Below are positions 55,676-63,485 of a DNA stretch of 64,000 bases, piece after piece (position 1 is the stretch's first letter; every line of letters begins with the position of its first letter). The translations under genes and the position numbers were made by a program. Below the pieces are notes generated by a model that was not told the origin of the DNA, did no database searches, and worked only from the letters and a program-made list of their open reading frames with translations. Origin of the DNA: an uncultured Eubacteriales bacterium (GTDB lineage Bacteria > Bacillota > Clostridia > Oscillospirales > Acutalibacteraceae); the NCBI GenBank assembly GCA_934486455.1, contig CAKSPR010000002.1, positions 19,031 through 83,030 on the forward strand, in the 5' to 3' direction.

Positions 55676-56803
55676 TTACATTATTTCAGAAAGCAGTTTT
55701 GATTTTAAGTTGTCGAATTCTTCTTGGCTGATAATTCCCGAGTCCTTCATAAGCGTCAATTTTTCAACCCTTGACCTAAATGCCGCCATATCGTCCGTTT
55801 GAGCGGCAGGCTGTTCTGCCTGCGCGGGGTTCATAGCTCCGCTTACAGCATTTCCGACAACCGAACCTACCGCTCCGCCTACGCCTGCCATAGTGCCGAG
55901 TCCCACTCCCATATTGGTGAACTGCCCGACCGCTTCGTTTTGTGCTACCTGTTCGGCAACATCAAAGCCGCGCTCCTGTGCATAGGTATAGCCCTCCTGC
56001 GCGCGTTTTGTAGCCTGTGCCTTTGAGTCTATAATAGTTTTCTGCGCCTCAGTTTCTGCGCTTATAATTTCGGTCTGCTGTTTCAGTTTTGCCTCGGCAA
56101 TATCGGCATATTGGCGGAAATGCAGCTCCTTGAATTTTTCGTACTGTCTGTCGCCGTCCGGTTTTACAACCGTAGTTACAAAAAATCTTTCAAGACTTAT
56201 GCCGTAATCCGCAAAATCGGGAACCAGCAGCTTTTTAATGCTGTCTGAAAATGATGTGAGATTTTCGTCAATCTCAAAAATATTTATTGCATTGGTTTTC
56301 ATAACCTGCGCTATGTAGGTTTTAACTCTTGTCATTAAAAAGGCGCGGAAAAAGCTGACTAATTTTTGCTGACCTAAAAAGTTTTCGGTTCCCACAAGTT
56401 TTAAAAGGAGTTTTCGGCTGTCCTCAGCTCTAAGGCTCATTTCTCCGCTTGCGCCTATCGAAATAGGGAAACCGTAGGTTGGCTCTAAAAACTGCACTTT
56501 TGAGTCGGTGCCCCATTTAATTGACATTTGCTCGGTTTTATTTATGAAATAAACCTCGCAGTGAAAGGGCGTTTTATCGCCCGTTGAACGGTTAAGAGCT
56601 TTACCTATAAGCGGAATATTTTGTGTTTCAAGCGTGTAGCGTCCCGGCCCAAACAGATCGAGTGCCTGACCGTTCATAAAGAATATTGCTTCCTGGTTTT
56701 CATGGACAATTAACTGCGACAATGTGTTAAAATCCTCGATTGGTGATTTCCACACAAATACAGAATTGTCTCCTTCATATTTGATGATTTTTGCAAGAGC
56801 CAT
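55676..56803 (-). CDS. SPFH-domain protein with C-terminal SHOCT segment (virion core/YdjI-like)
   Basis: The 375-residue protein has an SPFH (stomatin/flotillin-like) domain over about 1-270 (start ALAKIIKYEGDN, then FFMNGQALDLFGPGRYTLET in part), a Gly-rich stretch (GVGLGTMAGVGGAVG) and a SHOCT-like end (MKDSGIISQEEFDNLKSKLL in part). SPFH proteins oligomerise on membranes. ATG 56803 follows AAAGGAGG at 7 bases. It is the first gene of the TIR operon and lies directly downstream of the putative invertible promoter. After inversion an ATG at 57080 would extend it in frame by 14 residues. Confidence 0.88.
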   Translation of the reverse strand: MALAKIIKYEGDNSVFVWKSPIEDFNTLSQLIVHENQEAIFFMNGQALDLFGPGRYTLETQNIPLIGKALNRSTGDKTPFHCEVYFINKTEQMSIKWGTDSKVQFLEPTYGFPISIGASGEMSLRAEDSRKLLLKLVGTENFLGQQKLVSFFRAFLMTRVKTYIAQVMKTNAINIFEIDENLTSFSDSIKKLLVPDFADYGISLERFFVTTVVKPDGDRQYEKFKELHFRQYADIAEAKLKQQTEIISAETEAQKTIIDSKAQATKRAQEGYTYAQERGFDVAEQVAQNEAVGQFTNMGVGLGTMAGVGGAVGSVVGNAVSGAMNPAQAEQPAAQTDDMAAFRSRVEKLTLMKDSGIISQEEFDNLKSKLLSEIM

Positions 56804-56822
56804 AATACATCCTCCTTTTACG

Positions 56823-56841
56823 ACATAATCATTATTATGTT
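56823..56841 (-). repeat. Left inverted repeat of putative invertible promoter
   Basis: On the minus strand this reads AACATAATAATGATTATGT, identical over 19 of 19 bases to 57084-57102 on the plus strand. Each copy is also nearly palindromic (ACATAAT...ATTATGT), as expected for a tyrosine-recombinase core site. Confidence 0.85.
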
Positions 56842-56965
56842 GTACATATAACAATAAAATAGCCTGCCACAAAGAGGACAGATCAAAAAAGAGTATAGCA
56901 AGGCAAGCCTTTTTAAAATCGTTAAAAAAGATGATAAGAAAAGGCTTTATTGCCATGTTCGATTT

Positions 56966-56993
56966 TTGACAATTCTAAATTTATTCATACTTT
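56966..56993 (+). promoter_or_regulatory. Promoter candidate 1 within the invertible segment
   Basis: TTGACA and TACTTT are separated by 16 bases, reading rightwards, away from the SPFH gene. Confidence 0.5.
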
Positions 56994-57007
56994 TTTAATT
57001 GAATTAC

Positions 57008-57036
57008 TTTACAAATGGATCACACCATGCTATAAT
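57008..57036 (+). promoter_or_regulatory. Promoter candidate 2 within the invertible segment (strong)
   Basis: TTTACA and TATAAT are separated by 17 bases, reading rightwards toward the right repeat and into the antisense of the recombinase gene. Confidence 0.75.
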
Positions 57037-57079
57037 AAAGTGCATAAAATTGGTTTTTTGGTATTATTAAGGGGATTAA

Positions 57080-57193
57080 ATGAAACATAATAATGATTAT
57101 GTTTCTGCCGCCGATTTCGATGGCTTTTTTCATAGTATCAACCGCATATTTTCCAACTGCTTTTGGTGTTCAGTCCCTGTTGAGATGATATAA
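57080..57193 (+). CDS. Short ORF spanning the right inverted repeat (switch leader)
   Basis: ATG 57080 has a good site (AAGGGGAT) and encodes MKHNNDYV followed by 29 residues that run antisense into the recombinase gene. The HNNDYV part comes from the repeat itself. In the flipped state the same start would read MKHNNDYVVKGGCI and continue directly into the SPFH protein. In the present state it is probably a meaningless by-product. Confidence 0.45.
   Translation: MKHNNDYVSAADFDGFFHSINRIFSNCFWCSVPVEMI
57084..57102 (+). repeat. Right inverted repeat of putative invertible promoter
   Basis: AACATAATAATGATTATGT is the exact reverse complement of 56823-56841. It lies between the promoter pair and the 3' end of the recombinase gene. 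Confidence 0.85.
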
Positions 57194-57972
57194 ATTCTTG
57201 TGGTATTTATGCTTGAATGACCGAGAATATCCGCAAGCTTGGCGATATCTTTTTCAATTCCGTAAAACACCCTTGCAAATAGATGTCGCAGATTATGCGG
57301 AAATACCTTTTTGGGGTTGACATTTGCTTCTTCACACAAGGCTTTCATTTCCCGCCAGATGTTGGTGCGGCTTATCGGCTTGCCTGTTCGTGTAACAAAA
57401 ATCATACCGCTTTTAATATTTTGCTCTGCTGCATAGCGGAGCAATTTTTGTTTTAATTCTTTCACAATAAACACCGACCGTGTTTTTGCTTTGCAGTTTA
57501 CAACCGCCTTGCCGTTCTTTACCGCCTCAACCGTTATATACTGAAGTTCGCTGACACGGATTCCTGTACCACAAATTGTTTGCAAAATAAGATTAAGCCT
57601 TTCGTTGTGTTTATGCTCTGCTGTTCTGCAAAGCCGTGCGTATTCCGCTTTTGTCAGTTCTTTTTCTTCGGCACAGAATACTTGCTGTTGAAGTTTTAGG
57701 GATTTTACCTTTAAATCGTGCCAACCTAAAAAGGCAAATAGACTGTTGATACTTGCAAGCATAGAATTAACGCTCCGCACGGCATAATTATCTTGTAAAT
57801 GCTTTTTGTATGCAATAACGGTTCCTTTTGTGACGGCAGTATTTTGCGCATACACCGCAAATGCTTTTACATCGCGGATATATTTTTCAATCGTTATTTC
57901 GCTCCTTTCCTCTAAAATCAGATGTTCCTTGAACTCGGCAATCGTTTTTGCTGTAATAATTCGTCCTTTCAT
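57130..57972 (-). CDS. Tyrosine recombinase/site-specific integrase
   Basis: The 280-residue recombinase has an N-terminal SAM-like DNA-binding domain (TIEKYIRDVKAF) and the catalytic set: Arg in GTGIRVSEL, His-x-x-Arg in HNLRHLFAR, His in LGHSS and the tyrosine in TTRIYI. GGAGGT precedes the ATG. No excisionase, relaxase or phage gene accompanies it. Its 3' end is 27 bases from the right inverted repeat, so it is the likely DNA invertase of the switch. It could alternatively be the integrase that brought in the island. Confidence 0.93.
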   Translation of the reverse strand: MKGRIITAKTIAEFKEHLILEERSEITIEKYIRDVKAFAVYAQNTAVTKGTVIAYKKHLQDNYAVRSVNSMLASINSLFAFLGWHDLKVKSLKLQQQVFCAEEKELTKAEYARLCRTAEHKHNERLNLILQTICGTGIRVSELQYITVEAVKNGKAVVNCKAKTRSVFIVKELKQKLLRYAAEQNIKSGMIFVTRTGKPISRTNIWREMKALCEEANVNPKKVFPHNLRHLFARVFYGIEKDIAKLADILGHSSINTTRIYIISTGTEHQKQLENMRLIL

Positions 57973-58223
57973 TTTGGTTTACCTCCGAGTATTTTTCTAA
58001 TATTCTACCCTAAAGTCACGAAAACAAAAATCGTCAACCTTTATTGTAGAAAAAAATACGCCGACAACGCTAATGTGCAATTTTTAAGGGTGATTTTATT
58101 AAAGTATAAAAAGTTCACACGAAAGTGCATACAAAACGCATACGAAAAATAAAAATCTGCGCATTTACGGGCTTTTTCACATCTTTTATCTTTTCCGGCC
58201 CTTGCGGTCGGCAGAAATTTGTC
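57973..58223. other. Intergenic stretch, no gene seen
   Basis: An A+T-rich gap between the divergent recombinase and MarR genes. I found no RNA, att-like repeat of the tmRNA end, or convincing ORF in it. Confidence 0.6.
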
Positions 58224-58252
58224 TTGACTTTTTGACGAAAATGTGTTAAAAT
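58224..58252 (+). promoter_or_regulatory. Promoter of the marR-degV operon
   Basis: TTGACT and TAAAAT are separated by 17 bases. The -10 abuts the operator palindrome. Confidence 0.85.
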
Positions 58253-58282
58253 CCAAACTTGTTGAAACTTCAACAAGTTTGG
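58253..58282 (+). promoter_or_regulatory. 30-bp palindromic operator, likely MarR autoregulation site
   Basis: Perfect 14-bp arms (CCAAACTTGTTGAA and its complement) are separated by AC. It begins at the base after the -10 box and so covers the transcription start, the ideal position for repression. Its right edge overlaps the RBS GGAGGG. Confidence 0.88.
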
Positions 58283-58319
58283 AGGGCTAAAAACGCAAGG
58301 AAAATTTGAAACCTTTACG

Positions 58320-58739
58320 GTGCTTATGACCAAGATAAACCGCAACATAAAAAGAATAAAGAACCGTGAAATGAGAGAATACGGGCTTAAAAGTCCGCAT
58401 ATTTCCTGCCTCTATTTTTTGTTTCTTTTCGGGGAGCTGACGGCCTCCGAGCTTTGCGAAAAATGCGAGGAGGACAAGGCCACTGTTTCGAGAAGCCTCG
58501 GATTTCTTGAAAAAAACGGGTTTGTTTGCTGCCGCGAGCAGGGCAAAAAGCGGTATAATTCCCCCATGGAACTGACCGAAAAGGGGCGGGAGGCTGCCGG
58601 CAAAATAGCCCTTAAAATCGATTCGGTTGTGGAAAATGTCGGCGGGGATTTAAGCGAGGGAGAACGGGAGGTATTTTACCGTTTTCTGAAAAAGGTCAGC
58701 GACAAGCTTGAAAAAGCGGCGGCCGATGAAAGGATGTAA
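58320..58739 (+). CDS. MarR-family transcriptional regulator
   Basis: The 139-residue winged-helix regulator has the MarR pattern LKSPHISCLYFLF, LTASELCEKCEEDKATVSRSLGFLEKNGF (in part) and LTEKGREAAGK. The listed start is GTG 58320, with ATG 58326 close behind, but neither has a ribosome binding site. The frame stays open upstream: GGAGGG at 58281-58286 is spaced for a start at ACG 58293, which would add QGKFETFT, an N-terminus usual in this group. The palindrome upstream indicates autorepression. It is followed after 3 bases by degV, so fatty acids or acyl-CoA are plausible effectors. Confidence 0.9.
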   Translation: MLMTKINRNIKRIKNREMREYGLKSPHISCLYFLFLFGELTASELCEKCEEDKATVSRSLGFLEKNGFVCCREQGKKRYNSPMELTEKGREAAGKIALKIDSVVENVGGDLSEGEREVFYRFLKKVSDKLEKAAADERM

Positions 58740-58742
58740 AAA

Positions 58743-59582
58743 ATGAGTGTAAAAATAATTGTCGATTCGTCGGCAGATATGGCGGAAGAGGTTCAAAATT
58801 TGGTGGAAACGGTGCCGTTGACCGTGCGGTTTTCGGATAGGGAATATGTCGACGGGGTGGACATCGACCGCAAGACATTTTACGAAATGCTTATTGAAAG
58901 CGACGAGCTTCCCACAACAAGCCAGCCCTCTCCCGAGGCGTTTAAAAAGCTTTTTCGCACCTTAAAAAACGGTGAACAGGCCGTTGTCATAACCATTTCC
59001 TCGAAGCTTTCGGGAACATATCAAAGTGCCTGTATCGCAGCAGAGGATTTTCCCGGAATTTTTGTTGTGGACAGCGGAACGACAACGGTGGGGCAGGGAA
59101 TTATTGTCGAGCTTGCTCTTTCCCTTTCGCAAAAAGGCCTTTCGGCAAAGGAAATTGCAGATCGGCTTGACAGGGAAAAGGAAAAAATCACTGTGGTCGC
59201 CCTTGTGGACACCCTTGAATATCTTAAAAAGGGCGGACGCATTTCCAAAACCGCCGCCGTGGCGGGCACGGTTTTAAACATAAAGCCGGTTATATGCCTT
59301 AACGACGGGGTTATAGGTGTGCTTGGCAAGGCGAGGGGCTCAAAACAGGGAAACAACCTTCTTGTCAGGGAAATTGAAAAATCCGGCGGTATTGATTTTT
59401 CAAGGCCGGTTATGCTCGGATATACCGGCATTTCCGATGCTTTGCTGCTTAAATATATCGAGGACAGTAAATGGCTTTGGCAGGAAAGACTTGACCGTGT
59501 GAGATATTCCCAAATCGGCAGTGTGGTCGGAACCCACGCCGGGCCGGGTGCGGTGGCCGTGGCTTTTTTCAAAAACAAATAA
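58743..59582 (+). CDS. DegV-family fatty-acid-binding protein (FakB-like)
   Basis: The 279-residue protein has the DegV signature VDSSADM near the N-terminus, TSQPSPEAF, SSKLSGTYQSA and GPGAVAVAFF at the C-terminus. DegV/FakB proteins bind a free fatty acid and present it to the FakA kinase for phosphorylation; no fakA is in the window. Co-transcription with a MarR regulator suggests control by fatty acid supply, similar in idea to FabT circuits. That link is inferred. Confidence 0.93.
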   Translation: MSVKIIVDSSADMAEEVQNLVETVPLTVRFSDREYVDGVDIDRKTFYEMLIESDELPTTSQPSPEAFKKLFRTLKNGEQAVVITISSKLSGTYQSACIAAEDFPGIFVVDSGTTTVGQGIIVELALSLSQKGLSAKEIADRLDREKEKITVVALVDTLEYLKKGGRISKTAAVAGTVLNIKPVICLNDGVIGVLGKARGSKQGNNLLVREIEKSGGIDFSRPVMLGYTGISDALLLKYIEDSKWLWQERLDRVRYSQIGSVVGTHAGPGAVAVAFFKNK

Positions 59583-59587
59583 ACCGT

Positions 59588-59643
59588 CCGCCCCGGGGAA
59601 CGCTGTTTTTACAAAACGGCATTGCTCGGGGCGGTTGTTTTTT
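59588..59643 (+). terminator. Intrinsic terminator of the marR-degV operon
   Basis: CCGCCCCG pairs with CGGGGCGG around an inner hairpin (GCTGTTTT/AAAACGGC), followed by TTGTTTTTT. Confidence 0.85.
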
Positions 59644-59764
59644 GCCAAAATGTATGTTAAAATAATAAACGAAACATGTAAACGGGGATACCCGTTCGTG
59701 CCGGCTCGGAGGTGCTTGTCTCTTGTCGGCTTGTGCGCGCAAAATAATTAAAGAGGTGACGGAT

Positions 59765-60595
59765 ATGACAAAAAAGCTGTTGTGCGTTTTCCTGTCTCTT
59801 TCGGTGGCTTTATCCTGCCTGGTTTCGGCCGATGTTTTTTCTTCGGCCGAGCCGGTAAACCTGTCTTCGGAGGAAATTTCAAAGCTTGAAAAATACGACG
59901 GACGAAGCGACGGAATCATAACCCCCGTCAGGGATCAGGGAGACAGCAATCTTTGCTGGTCATATTCGTCGTCGTCGGCCTCCGAGGCAAGCATTTTAAA
60001 GAGCGGGCTGACCGATAAATCTCCGAACGAGCTTTATCTGAATCCTGTCGCTACGGCATATCGGGTTTTTAAAAGAACCTCCGACCCTCTCGAAAACACG
60101 GGGGGAGACTGGCAAAGTGCCGATTACATGAAGGCGACGGGGAATCCCTTAAAGGCGGTCAAGCTTTTTTCCATGTGGTGGGGGCCCACCGAAAGCACTT
60201 CGGCGGCGGCAGATCCCTTCGAAAATCCTTCATTTCGCTTTGAAAACGGGTTTTATATCCCCGAAAAGGATAATCTTGACGAATATATTTCCGACATAAA
60301 GGAGGCCGTGGCAAAATACGGCGCCGTAACCTTTCAGTATAACAATGTCAGAGAGACGGAATACTATAATCCGAAAACCGAGAAGGGCTCGGACAGCTTC
60401 CCCCATGCCTGCACCGTTATCGGCTGGGACGACACGATCGAGGCCGACAGATTTTCCCCCTCGGCGGCGGGGAGAAAGGGCGGCTGGCTTGTGAAAAACA
60501 GCTATCGCTCCCTTGAATATTTTTATCTTTCCTATGAAAACACAAGCTCGAGTGTTTACGCTTTTACCTATGCGCCTGTCGATAAATATGATTAG
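59765..60595 (+). CDS. Secreted C1-family (papain-like) peptidase, N-terminal part of a split gene
   Basis: The 276-residue product has a signal peptide (about 1-27) and a papain-fold domain with Gln58 and Cys64 (DQGDSNLCWS), His214 (FPHACTVIGW) and Asn245 (WLVKNSYR), the full catalytic set. ATG 59765 follows AGAGGTGAC. Translation ends at TAG 60593-60595 just after the papain domain, but the same frame continues open for 2.2 kb with the expected lectin-like follow-on domain (NYYYDGNLDD). The full-length ancestor was therefore a C1-M6-dockerin protein. The truncated product may still be active but would lack its dockerin. Confidence 0.88.
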   Translation: MTKKLLCVFLSLSVALSCLVSADVFSSAEPVNLSSEEISKLEKYDGRSDGIITPVRDQGDSNLCWSYSSSSASEASILKSGLTDKSPNELYLNPVATAYRVFKRTSDPLENTGGDWQSADYMKATGNPLKAVKLFSMWWGPTESTSAAADPFENPSFRFENGFYIPEKDNLDEYISDIKEAVAKYGAVTFQYNNVRETEYYNPKTEKGSDSFPHACTVIGWDDTIEADRFSPSAAGRKGGWLVKNSYRSLEYFYLSYENTSSSVYAFTYAPVDKYD

Positions 60596-62824
60596 AACTA
60601 TTATTATGACGGTAATTTAGACGACTTTTCCCTTCGAAACGACAAGACGGTTGCCAATGTTTTTAAAGCAAAAAAAGGCGGAGAAAACGGCAAAACCGAG
60701 GTGCTGAGGGCGGTCAATGCCGCCGTCATGGGAGAAGATATAACGGTGAAGGCCGAAATTTATACAGGGCTTGACAGTCCCTTTTCGGAAAACGGCAGCG
60801 TACCCACCTCCGGAGGGAGGCTTGCTGCGTCGGTCAGCAAGACCTTTGACCACGGAGGGTATGTTACCCTTGAGCTTGAAAACGGCGTGCCCCTTGAAAA
60901 GGGAAGCTGGTTTTCGGTTATAATACGCGTTGAAAACGCCCGCGGCAATGCCAAGGTGGTCACGGCATATAAGGATCTTATGACCCTTTCATATGCGGGG
61001 GAAGGCTTTTCAAAGCTGCAAAACTGTGTCGGGCGGATAAAGGCGTTCACAAAGCTTGAGGATGAGCAAAACGAGCTTTCGGGCAATTTTACAAACCTTA
61101 TTGTTCCCGTTAGATTTGCCGACGAGGAGGAATATATACATGACGTTTACGGCTCGGCCGATGTCATGACGATTATGGATAACTCCTACAATTCGGCCGA
61201 ATACAGTGTTTGTGACTATTACAAAACCGTTTCGGGCGGAAGGCTTGACATAAATTCGGTTTTTCTGACCGAAAAGGGCGGTTCGGTGAAGCTTTCGAAA
61301 AATCGGGGATATTATGCCGAAAAAAGCGAGCAAAATCCCGAGGGTTATGACGGTGCATATGAACAGTCGCAGAGAATGTATGAGCTTAAAGAGGATTGGG
61401 CGGGCGCCGTAAACCGAGCACTGGGGGAGGGTAGCCTTCCGACCGACATTTCGGGAAGGACCTATGATTTTTCAAATCTCGACAAAAACGGCGACGGTTT
61501 TGCCGACAGCTTAACCCTTCTTTTAAAGCCTACCGAGCAGAATATTTCGGTGAGCTGGTCGTCGCCGCTGTGGAACTATCGGGATTATACCGACATGGTA
61601 AGCTTTTCGACCGATTCGGGTACTGTAAAAAGCGGAAATTATGTTCAGCTTACACCAAACTACGAATTCTTTTATAAGGCCTCCGACTCAAAGCCCATAT
61701 TTTCCATTGGCGCGGCTGTTCACGAGACCGGTCACATTCTCGGGCTTCGCGATCTCTACAACTCCTCCCAAAGCTCGCCTATCTATTATATGTCGGCCAT
61801 GGCAAAGCACCTGTCGCCCATACCGCAGTCGATCTCTCCAAAGGAAAAGGAGGCGCTCGGCTTTCTTGACGGCGGTATGGAAACAATAACCTCAAACGGC
61901 AGCTATACTCTTAATACCGCAGGGGCGAAAAGCGGTACGGTGTGCTTTAAAATGAGTATTCAAAATGGCAGCAGAACCCTCTATGCCGAGTATCGTAATT
62001 TCACCGAAAAGGGAGATAAATACGACAATCAGCAAAAGGAGCTTTACCGCTATGACGGTGCGCTTTTGAAGGGGGTAAATTTAAAGTCGGGACTTGTTCT
62101 TTATATTTCAAACAGCGACAACAAATTCCCGAGCAATACGAACGGCTCGTCCGGGCGGTGGGATTATGAAATTCCCTGCGGAAGCTATGCGACAAAATCC
62201 GACGCGGCTCTCGGACTTAATGAGGGCTATGAGATTGCCGACGGAATTTTCATAAGCGTCGACGAAATAACCGACGGTACGCTGACCTTTTCGGTTGACG
62301 GCCTTGATCAGACCCATTCACCCAAAGCCGAATGGTCCTTTGACGGGCAAAGCCACTGGAAGGGCTGCACCGTCAACGGGTGTGACGAAAGGTTTGAACT
62401 CGGCCTTCATACGGGCGGCGAGGCTACCTGCATAACACCTGCCCTTTGCGAGGTGTGCGGGCAAAGCTACGGAGCAGTAAACGGGGAAAAACACAAGAGC
62501 CCCCGTCTTATAGGTGCCGTCGAGCCTACCCGTATATCCGACGGATATTCCGGAGATGTTATCTGCAGCGACTGCAAAAGGACACTCAAAGCAGGCGAAA
62601 TTCTTCCCATGACGGGAAAATACGGCGATGTAAATCTTGATTCCGAGGTGAACTCGAGCGACGCTTTGGCCGCCCTTTGTACCGTCGTTAAAAAATCCAA
62701 GCTTGAGGGTGACGGAAGATTTTTGTGCGACGTCGATAAGGACGGAAAAATAACCTCTCTCGACGCCATGCTGATTCTGATGTATTCGGTGGGGAAAATC
62801 AAGCAGCTGCCGATAAACAGATAA
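60596..62824 (+). pseudogene. M6-like metalloprotease-dockerin part cut off by an in-frame amber codon
   Basis: The frame is open from the amber codon at 60593 to 62824. It encodes the rest of the C1-associated beta-sandwich domain, an M6/immune-inhibitor-A-like metalloprotease with HETGHILGLRDLY (HExxHxxGxxD, at about nt 61721-61759), a cysteine-pair segment (CTVNGCDERFE, CEVCGQSYG, CSDCKR) and a C-terminal type I dockerin (about 62620-62805, YGDVNLDSEVNSSDA). The first alternative start, GTG 60701, has no ribosome binding site and would cut the beta-sandwich. Without readthrough this half is probably not made; readthrough, a sequencing error or a strain-specific mutation are open options. 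Confidence 0.8.
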
Positions 62825-62837
62825 TAAATGAAGAAAC

Positions 62838-62867
62838 ACAGCCAAGCTCAAAACCGAGCTTGGCTGT
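62838..62867 (+). terminator. Hairpin after the protease gene
   Basis: A perfect 12-bp stem (ACAGCCAAGCTC/GAGCTTGGCTGT) has loop AAAACC. The T tract is poor, but the position 14 bases after the stop fits a terminator. Confidence 0.7.
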
Positions 62868-63066
62868 TGTCATACGGTGCTTTTCCGAGCAAAAAATCAA
62901 CGGCGTTTTGCACATCCGTTTTTCGCGATAAGCCGTTATGACCTTTTTTTGGGGTGTCAATTCGTCATCGCTTAAATGTGCATCCGAAAGATTGCTCGGC
63001 GACGCCTTAACTGTGCGGGCTGAAAATATTTTTTCGGAAAAAACATATTTAGGGGTGAGAAGATTA
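62868..63066. other. Intergenic stretch, no gene seen
   Basis: Nothing that I can support lies here before the promoter at 63067. Confidence 0.55.
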
Positions 63067-63095
63067 TTGAATTCCCAAAGCATCTGTGATAAAAT
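63067..63095 (+). promoter_or_regulatory. Promoter upstream of the small unknown gene
   Basis: TTGAAT and TAAAAT are separated by 17 bases, 45 bases before the ATG at 63141. Confidence 0.65.
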
Positions 63096-63140
63096 AACTC
63101 TAATAAGGAACAGTAAACCGGAGGGAAGGTGACAGGTCGC

Positions 63141-63485
63141 ATGAAATGCTTTGACACGGCAAAAAAGGTAATAGACGAGTTTTCAAAAAAGCATAAAAGC
63201 CGTTTTGAAATCGACAGGGAAAGGCTCGATATTTTTGCCGAATATTGCGAGGCAATCGACACCATTGCCGATTATAACCGTGCCGAGTGGGTTGCCTTTA
63301 AGGTGGAAGACGACGATACCTTCATATGTAAGCTGATGCTGCCCGCCCTCGATGCTCCCGCGGCGAAATCGCCCTTTTGCGACCTTGTTGCGAGAAGCCT
63401 AAGCTTTTCGGTTGAAAATGTGGAGGGAAAAATCGTGCTGACCTTTGCCTTCCCCTTTCTCTGGAGAGAAAAATTTCCCTGCTGA
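63141..63485 (+). CDS. Hypothetical protein, 114 residues
   Basis: The soluble, charged product starts MKCFDTAKKVIDEF and ends with a beta-rich half (VEGKIVLTFAFPF). AAGGTGAC precedes ATG 63141; GTG 63129 is an alternative. It has its own promoter and lies 128 bases ahead of the sirtuin gene. No family is recognised. Confidence 0.65.
   Translation: MKCFDTAKKVIDEFSKKHKSRFEIDRERLDIFAEYCEAIDTIADYNRAEWVAFKVEDDDTFICKLMLPALDAPAAKSPFCDLVARSLSFSVENVEGKIVLTFAFPFLWREKFPC

Larger units (their letters stand above)
56842..57083. promoter_or_regulatory. Putative invertible promoter segment (phase switch), shown in OFF orientation
   Basis: The 242-bp segment between perfect inverted repeats contains two plus-strand promoters pointing away from the SPFH-TIR operon, and a nested repeat (AAGCCTTTT at 56905-56913, AAAAGGCTT at 56939-56947). 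A tyrosine recombinase gene starts 27 bases beyond the right repeat. I see no strong promoter toward the operon in the present orientation. Flipping would place both promoters and an RBS-ATG in front of the operon. Confidence 0.7.

Noticed and set aside
56990..58050. Attachment-site copy of the tmRNA 3' end near the recombinase
   Set aside because: I searched by eye for GGTTCGATTCCCGTCGCCTCC on both sides of the recombinase and found no match longer than a few bases.
60593..60595. UAG recoding (pyrrolysine or a stop-reassigned code)
   Set aside because: TAG serves as the ordinary stop of thiI (1526), the SDR gene (5500) and the ABC ATPase gene (20362), and no other gene here contains an internal TAG.
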